Assembly (NCBI RefSeq): GCF_019633745.1
Contig: NZ_CP037968.1
Coordinates: 1,804,789-1,868,788, forward strand
DNA from: Methanofollis formosanus
GTDB taxonomy: Archaea > Halobacteriota > Methanomicrobia > Methanomicrobiales > Methanofollaceae
Direction: 5' to 3'
DNA: 64,000 nucleotides
Made by a program: the position numbers and the translations under genes. Below are positions 59,748 to 64,000 of the stretch, piece by piece; positions within the stretch are counted from its first letter, which is position 1, and every line of letters starts with the position of its first letter. The notes below the pieces were generated by a model that saw only the letters and a program-made list of their open reading frames with translations, searched no databases and was not told where the DNA came from.

Positions 59748-60682
59748 TGGCGGAATCCGATCTCGACTTCTCGTTCCTGGAGGGCATCGACTGGTGGCAT
59801 CTCCTCACCATCCTGGTCCTCATTGTGGGGGCGGCCTTCATCGCCAAACTCCTGACCATCTATCTCAAGAAGTCGCTCACCGACAAGATCAAGCGCAGCC
59901 AGCTCGATCTCCTCATCAAGGTCGTCAACTACTCGGTGCTGGTCCTGGCCGCCCTGATGCTCCTCCCGATCTTCGAGGTCGAACTGGGCGGGCTGCTGGT
60001 GGCCGGCGGGTTCCTCTCGATCGTCATCGGTATCGCCAGCCAGAGCGTGCTCGGCAACCTGATCTCAGGGGTCTTCCTCATCGTCGAGCGGCCGATCTCC
60101 ATCGGGGACAACATCAGTATCGGGGATGTGGCCGGCGACGTCGCCGACCTCAACATCTTCTCGACGATCGTCAAGACTTACGATGGGGTCTATGTGCGGA
60201 TTCCGAATGAAACGGTTTTCACATCTGCGATCACAAACTATGTCGCCCATGCGGCGAGACGGTTCAGTTATGTCGTCGGCATCCCGTACGACGCCGATGC
60301 AGGGCGGGCGATCGAGATCATCAGGGCGGTGATTGATGAGCACCCCTTCGCCCTCAAGAACCCGGAACCGTCGGTTTATGTCGACGAACTCGCCGACAAC
60401 TCGGTGAATATCAAGGTGAAGATCTGGGCGCCGGCAAGCGAGTGGTGGGGTGTGTACACCGATCTTCTCTGGAAGATCAAGGCTGAACTCGAACGGAACG
60501 GGATCGAGATACCCTTCCCGCAGCGGGTGGTCTGGTTCCAGAACGAACTCGCGCTTCGGAAGGGGCTGCGGGTCGGCGAGGCGGCCACCCCGGTTCCGGC
60601 CCCGGAGCCCACGTTCCCGGAGACCGGTGCCGACAGTGCGGCGCCCCCGGATCCTGACGCCGAGGGGGATGAAGGAAGGTAG
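59747..60682 (+). CDS. MscS-type mechanosensitive ion channel
   Basis: This 311-residue channel has three membrane helices (LLTILVLIVGAAFIAKLLTI, KVVNYSVLVLAALMLLPIFE, LGGLLVAGGFLSIVIGIASQ), the pore-lining GIASQSVLGNLISGVFLIVE (about 85-104) and a beta domain (GDNISIGDVAGDVADLNIFS, VYVRIPNETVFTSAITNYVA). It releases solutes under hypo-osmotic stress. A Pro/Asp-rich tail of about 35 residues follows. It is coupled to DUF432 and 5 bp before the HEAT gene. Confidence 0.9.
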   Translation: MAESDLDFSFLEGIDWWHLLTILVLIVGAAFIAKLLTIYLKKSLTDKIKRSQLDLLIKVVNYSVLVLAALMLLPIFEVELGGLLVAGGFLSIVIGIASQSVLGNLISGVFLIVERPISIGDNISIGDVAGDVADLNIFSTIVKTYDGVYVRIPNETVFTSAITNYVAHAARRFSYVVGIPYDADAGRAIEIIRAVIDEHPFALKNPEPSVYVDELADNSVNIKVKIWAPASEWWGVYTDLLWKIKAELERNGIEIPFPQRVVWFQNELALRKGLRVGEAATPVPAPEPTFPETGADSAAPPDPDAEGDEGR

Positions 60683-60687
60683 ATATC

Positions 60688-61197
60688 ATGGATGCAGAGA
60701 TTACCAGCCTGATTGAGGCACTGTCAAGCCAGAATATCGACGAACGCCATGCGGCCGAGGAACGGCTGGCGGCGATGGGGGAGGAAGCGGTTCTCCCGCT
60801 CATCGAGGTCCTGACCGGAGGAGAGGAGAGCACCTGCTGGTATGCCGCCCGGGTTCTGGCGCGGATCGGGGAACCGGCGATCAAGCCCCTGCTGATCACG
60901 ATGGTCATCGAGGAAGATCCCGGGTTCAGGCGGTATGCGGCGGCGGCCCTGGGCTCGATGGGAGAGGTGGCGGTGGCACCGCTCATCGAGGCCTTCGCCA
61001 CCGAGGACAAGGCGCTCCGCGGTTTTGTCTCCATGGCCCTCTGCCGGATCGGAACGCCGGCCCTTGCTCCGCTCAGGCGTCTCATGAAGGAAGGCGACGA
61101 GGTGCAGCGGATGTGCGCCTCCCTTACGCTCTGGAAGATGGGCGAGGAGGGGATCGGCGACCTGGTCGAGGGGCTGAGCGACGAGAAGTCGTCCTGA
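60688..61197 (+). CDS. HEAT-repeat protein
   Basis: This 169-residue helical protein contains about five HEAT/PBS-lyase-type repeats, for example EERLAAMGEEAVLPLIEVLT, STCWYAARVLARIGEPAIKP, GFRRYAAAALGSMGEVAVAP, LRGFVSMALCRIGTPALAPL. HEAT arrays bind protein partners, and here the likely partners are the DUF432/MscS proteins encoded just upstream (5 bp). It follows the pattern DUF432-MscS-HEAT. Confidence 0.8.
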   Translation: MDAEITSLIEALSSQNIDERHAAEERLAAMGEEAVLPLIEVLTGGEESTCWYAARVLARIGEPAIKPLLITMVIEEDPGFRRYAAAALGSMGEVAVAPLIEAFATEDKALRGFVSMALCRIGTPALAPLRRLMKEGDEVQRMCASLTLWKMGEEGIGDLVEGLSDEKSS

Positions 61198-61206
61198 AGG
61201 GAATTC

Positions 61207-61240
61207 TTTTTTTTTTGTGGAAGCGTCATCGTTTTTTTTT
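61207..61240 (+). terminator. Two T-runs after the DUF432-MscS-HEAT unit
   Basis: A run of ten Ts (61207-61216) lies ten nt after the HEAT stop, and a second run of nine (61232-61240) follows, a typical archaeal multi-T termination region. Confidence 0.5.
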
Positions 61241-61404
61241 CGGGAGCACCCGCGATCCTGATCGTTTTTCAAGAGACCCACTGGGTTTGGTGATTTCTCT
61301 CATGACGGTACAACAGATATGAACACCTATCGCTGCCGCCCCCCCCCGGCGTGAGAAAATAGTTTAGTATTGCTAATCATTCTGGTGGGTGGCCGGTCTG
61401 ATCG

Positions 61405-61485
61405 ATTGTGCCTTCCCACACGCTTGCGCTGGGGGCAGCGCCCCCGGACCCCCGGGATGAAGGTAGGTCCGGGAAGGCAGAGAGA
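61405..61485 (+). repeat. Family 2 nested-hairpin repeat, copy a
   Basis: Outer arms TGCCTTCCC (61409-61417) and GGGAAGGCA (61471-61479) pair perfectly over 9 bp. The inner hairpin is GGGGGC (61431-61436), loop AGC, GCCCCC (61440-61445), followed by GGACCCCCGGGATGAAG. The preceding stretch GGTGGCCGGTCTGATCGATT has the family 1 linker start. Confidence 0.7.
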
Positions 61486-61532
61486 TGGCTGTGATAAAGC
61501 CCCGATCCAGAGCGAGTGTTCAAGCCCGGGGT

Positions 61533-61786
61533 ACTTTTGGGATAACGTCTAAAATTAAATTTTAAGAAAAAAACATAGACAACTGTTGAATGAGGGGCAA
61601 TTCATTTTTACACCATAACTTAAATCGGCCCCACCGGGTTTTTTTCAAATCATTTTCATACTCTTCAACAGATTTGTAATCACATATTTTTGTTCCCATG
61701 CTGCTCAATAGTATTGGTTATCTTGTATTTAGAGAATGGTGTTCAGATATTATCTGGTTGATATAATATGAGGTCATCCCAAAACT
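61533..61786. mobile_element. AT-rich MITE-like element with terminal inverted repeats
   Basis: The left end ACTTTTGGGATAACGTC (61533-61549) and the right end GAGGTCATCCCAAAACT (61770-61786) are inverted repeats matching at 14 of 17 positions. The 254 bp inside are much richer in A/T than the rest of the window and hold no gene. The 17-bp right end also occurs exactly at 30335-30351. This fits a non-autonomous insertion sequence derivative; target-site duplications are not clear. Confidence 0.6.
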
Positions 61787-61864
61787 CTTCAGTCCTCTCC
61801 CTCTCAGAAGATAGCGATGGATGTGAAGAAAATATCCTCGTCTTTTCGTTGCGCACCCATGCAT

Positions 61865-61945
61865 TCATGCCTTCCCACACCACCGCGCCGGGGGACTGCG
61901 CCCCCGGACCCCCTGGATTGTGATTGGGACGGGAAGGCAGAGCGA
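61865..61945 (+). repeat. Family 2 nested-hairpin repeat, copy b
   Basis: Outer arms TGCCTTCCC (61868-61876) and GGGAAGGCA (61931-61939) are perfect. The inner GCCGGGGGACTGCGCCCCCG hairpin carries an extra base. ACCCCCTGGATTGTGATTGG follows where the other copies have a GAAGATAG-type segment. Confidence 0.7.
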
Positions 61946-61980
61946 TGAACGTGAAGACGGGATACGATCCCCCGCTAATC

Positions 61981-62140
61981 TTCACCGGTGGGGGGTCCGG
62001 GGGGTGAAACCCCCCGGCGCGAGATGACCGGAAAGATTCTGCGATGAGGGCGGCACGCCTGATCACCACGCCTTCCCCCATCTTCTCGCCGGGGGCTCTG
62101 CCCCCGGACCCCCGGGATGAAGATAGGGCCGGGAAGGCAC
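61981..62140 (+). repeat. Family 1 3' half joined to a family 2 unit (copy c)
   Basis: A perfect 9-bp stem CCGGGGGGT (61997-62005)/ACCCCCCGG (62009-62017) is followed by CGCGAGATGACCGGAAAGAT, GATGAGGGCGGCACGCCTGA and TCACCACGCC, the family 1 3' arm and linker. The linker runs straight into family 2 arms GCCTTCCC (62070-62077) and GGGAAGGC (62131-62138), with a second paired layer CCATCTTC/GAAGATAGG. It shows the two families are built into one another. Beyond 62140 to 62320 nothing else is clear. Confidence 0.65.
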
Positions 62141-62322
62141 AATCAATGACCATGGAGAGCGTATTGCCGTCCGCCACCCATCGCTCGCGCGGGGGGACCG
62201 GGGAGCGGCAAGCCCCCCGGCGAAGAGAACGATCGAGAGCAATTCTACAAAAATCGTTTTTCCAAACATTCTTCGGGAAGGGTACATCAGCCCCGAACCT
62301 CTGACTATATATTCAGAGGCAT

Positions 62323-62406
62323 ATGAACACGACAGAGATTAGATCCGGACGGGCCGTGGTGGTTACGGCACCAGAAGAAGTCTGGCTCGCTCTTCAGGGG
62401 AGGTGA
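62323..62406 (+). other. Possible 27-codon peptide or gene remnant
   Basis: An ATG frame starting MNTTEIRSGRAVVVTAPEEV ends at 62406, with TATATATTCAG about 15 nt upstream. A second ribosome-site-led frame (AAGGAGGAAGGATCCC then ATG at about 62611) ends after 18 codons. The stretch 62300-62736 may hold a decayed gene; I see no intact one. Confidence 0.2.
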
Positions 62407-62736
62407 GCCGATGTGACCGTCGCCGTCGGGCAGGCGTAATCCTCTGTTCCGACCACACAGGTTCCTTGTGCAATCCAGGGAATACCTCAACCATATATCC
62501 GGCCGTCCATACAGGGAGGATGGAGCCGGAACCATACTCCTACAATTGCCAGATAATATTACCCTCCATCGGTTCCACGCACCCATCGAGAATTGAAGGA
62601 GGAAGGATCCCATGTTTTCACGACTGGCCCTGCCGGTCGGACACCCCTTTTGTCTTCGGTTTCAATGATCCCCCGGTGGACGCCACCAGAGCGACGAAGA
62701 GATCCTTTTTTACCCCGCGGCCCGCATCTTCACCTG

Positions 62737-63834
62737 ATGGCGGACGTGCTCAGGGCGGTCGTTGTCGCCGCGCTTCTCGTCGAGATCGCACTCCTGCTGT
62801 TCCTTCTGACCGGAGGTGCGCTCTCGGTTCCGTTTGTTCTCGTCGCCATGCTCGCCGGAGCGGCGCTCTTCGGCGCCGCCTTCCTCCTCCTCAGGCGTCG
62901 GCCCGGCGAGGATCCGTACCGCGATCTCGGGAGCGGCGACCCGAGGGTGCGCTACCTGGCGGCGACGGCCCTCGGGGAGTCGGGCGACGCGGAGGCCGTC
63001 GGGCCCCTGAAAGAAGCCCTCACCGACCCGGACGAAGGGGTGCGGTGGGCGGCGCTGGAGGCCCTCGGGAAGATCGGCACCCCGGCCCTCCCGGTGCTGA
63101 CCGGTCTGCTCGGCGCGGAGGACGTCGACCTGCGGTGGGGGGCGGCGGTGGCCCTCGGGGAGGTCGGCGACGCGGCGGCTGTCGGGCCGCTGGGTGAGGC
63201 CCTCGGCGATCCCGACCGGTACGTGCGGACGCGAGCGGCCCTCGCCCTTGCGGCGATCGGGGCGGCCTCCTGCGACGTCCTCGCCGGCGCGGCCGGGTCG
63301 TCCGACGCGGGTACCAGGTGGGCCGCGGCCCTGGCCCTCGGTCGGATCCCTTCGCCCGCGTGCGTCCCCGCGCTCCGTTCCCTCCTTGCCGATCCGAACT
63401 CCGAGGTGCGGTGGAAGGCGGCCGAGGCCCTGGGGGCGATCGGGAGCGACGAGGCGGTCGCCGCCCTGGTCCCGCTCCTCGCCGACCCCGACCCAGAGGT
63501 GAAGGCCGGGGCCGTCGCCGCCCTCGCCGGGATCGGTGCCGATGCGGCGGCGCCGGTGGTCGAGGGCTTGAAGGTGCGGGACCGGTGGTTCGGTGCGGTG
63601 GACGTGCTCAGGGAGATGGGGAAGGCCGTCGCCGGTCCGGCACTCCGTGCCGCCCTCGGCCGCAAAAGCCCCTGGGTGCGGATCGGGGCGGCGATGGTCC
63701 TCGCCGAGGAAGGCGAGCAGGCCGGGGTCGACGTCCTCTTCGCCGCCCTCGACGATCCCGACCCCGACATCCGCGACGCCGCCAGGCAGACCCTCTCGGC
63801 GGGGCTCAGGCGGGAGGGTGCCGGGGAGGGGTGA
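62737..63834 (+). CDS. Membrane-anchored HEAT-repeat protein
   Basis: This 365-residue protein has two N-terminal helices (VVVAALLVEIALLLFLLTGG, VPFVLVAMLAGAALFGAAFL) and a basic turn RRRPGEDPYRDLG. About nine or ten HEAT/PBS-lyase repeats follow (VRYLAATALGESGDAEAVGP, VRWAALEALGKIGTPALPVL, LRWGAAVALGEVGDAAAVGP and so on to VRIGAAMVLAEEGEQAGVDV). The repeats would lie in the cytoplasm and bind partner proteins. Composition is very Ala/Gly-rich. The ATG 62737 is the first start at the first helix. It resembles the HEAT protein at 60688 but is longer and anchored. Confidence 0.78.
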   Translation: MADVLRAVVVAALLVEIALLLFLLTGGALSVPFVLVAMLAGAALFGAAFLLLRRRPGEDPYRDLGSGDPRVRYLAATALGESGDAEAVGPLKEALTDPDEGVRWAALEALGKIGTPALPVLTGLLGAEDVDLRWGAAVALGEVGDAAAVGPLGEALGDPDRYVRTRAALALAAIGAASCDVLAGAAGSSDAGTRWAAALALGRIPSPACVPALRSLLADPNSEVRWKAAEALGAIGSDEAVAALVPLLADPDPEVKAGAVAALAGIGADAAAPVVEGLKVRDRWFGAVDVLREMGKAVAGPALRAALGRKSPWVRIGAAMVLAEEGEQAGVDVLFAALDDPDPDIRDAARQTLSAGLRREGAGEG

Positions 63835-63845
63835 TGATCAGGACG

Positions 63846-64000
63846 TGCCGCCCTTCATCGCTGAATCTGTTCTGCCATCTCGCGAGAAGATAGGACAGGG
63901 GACAGCATGGAACGCGTGATCCTGCTGAATGATGATTCGCCTCTTTTCCGTCCAGGGTCAATCTTCGGGGTCATGAAAGCGGGACGGCGTGATGATCAAA
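63846..64000 (-). repeat. Family 1 hairpin repeat, minus orientation, cut by the window end
   Basis: GTGCCGCCC (63846-63854) and GGGGACAGCA (about 63898-63907) are the decayed arms, with the loop TCTCGCGAGAAGATAGGACA between them. The inverted linker (TCTTCGGGGTCATGAAAGCG) follows, then the start of the next unit. The array continues beyond 64000. Confidence 0.65.

Overview
The window is GC-rich archaeal DNA from a hydrogenotrophic methanogen, most likely of the order Methanomicrobiales (a Methanofollis/Methanoculleus-type genome; the genus is an inference). The evidence is a complete F420-reducing hydrogenase operon (frhADGB), archaeal GTP cyclohydrolase MptA, a probable methanofuran-pathway kinase MfnE, the DUF2124 and DUF432 families, aIF2-beta carrying a TRAM domain, Rpo11, aEF1-beta, an archaeal SRP RNA, and TATA-box promoters with GGAGG/GGTGA ribosome binding sites. 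No large integrated element is visible and gene order looks chromosomal throughout.

Layout. 1-7 kb: glucan phosphorylase, a 2TM protein, Tsr3, a TudS-like/deoxyribosyltransferase fusion and a large TPR protein. 7-17 kb: an HTH-PAS-GAF sensor, an Rsm22-like methyltransferase, membrane-anchored acetolactate decarboxylase, a DASS carboxylate transporter, an OB-fold protein, a small HTH protein and an exported phospholipase-D-like protein. 17-21 kb: MfnE, a Zn-ribbon protein, EF1-beta, malate dehydrogenase, SRP RNA, a zinc-ribbon methyltransferase-like protein and a fasciclin lipoprotein. 21-26 kb: MarC, AI-2E-type and DMT transporters and small membrane proteins. 26-31 kb: two tRNAs, a NifX-NifX-MinD-MinD-DUF134 operon and a lipoprotein. 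31-41 kb: two M24 peptidases, an AAA ATPase, an MBL hydrolase, an APC permease, Rpo11, aIF2-beta and PurL. 41-52 kb: flavodoxin, IlvC, MptA, a second HTH-PAS-GAF protein and frhADGB. 52-64 kb: DUF2124, PspC, aminotransferase, antiporter, 2H phosphoesterase, FKBP, Ca2+-type ATPase, and a DUF432-MscS-HEAT operon followed by a membrane-anchored HEAT protein.

How the genes work together. FrhADGB supplies reduced F420 from H2 for methanogenesis. MfnE and MptA make methanofuran and methanopterin cofactors. The NifX/MinD/DUF134 operon probably handles Fe-S or metal clusters. PurL, IlvC, malate dehydrogenase and a LysN-like aminotransferase are biosynthetic. Several transporters and mechanosensing-type genes serve the membrane.

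The most unusual part lies between the genes. Nearly every long intergenic gap holds copies of a dispersed repeat whose unit is a GC-rich hairpin (arms of about 9-12 bp around a loop of roughly 40 nt containing TCTCGCGA), joined by 70-95 nt linkers. Copies occur singly or in tandem (seven in 41.87-42.87 kb), in both orientations, in convergent, divergent and codirectional gaps. Adjacent copies show compensatory changes in the stem. The linker also carries a segment complementary to the loop, so two mutually exclusive folds are possible. A second nested-hairpin family, a short third motif and an AT-rich MITE-like element share the same gaps. This repeat system is the best candidate here for something undescribed.
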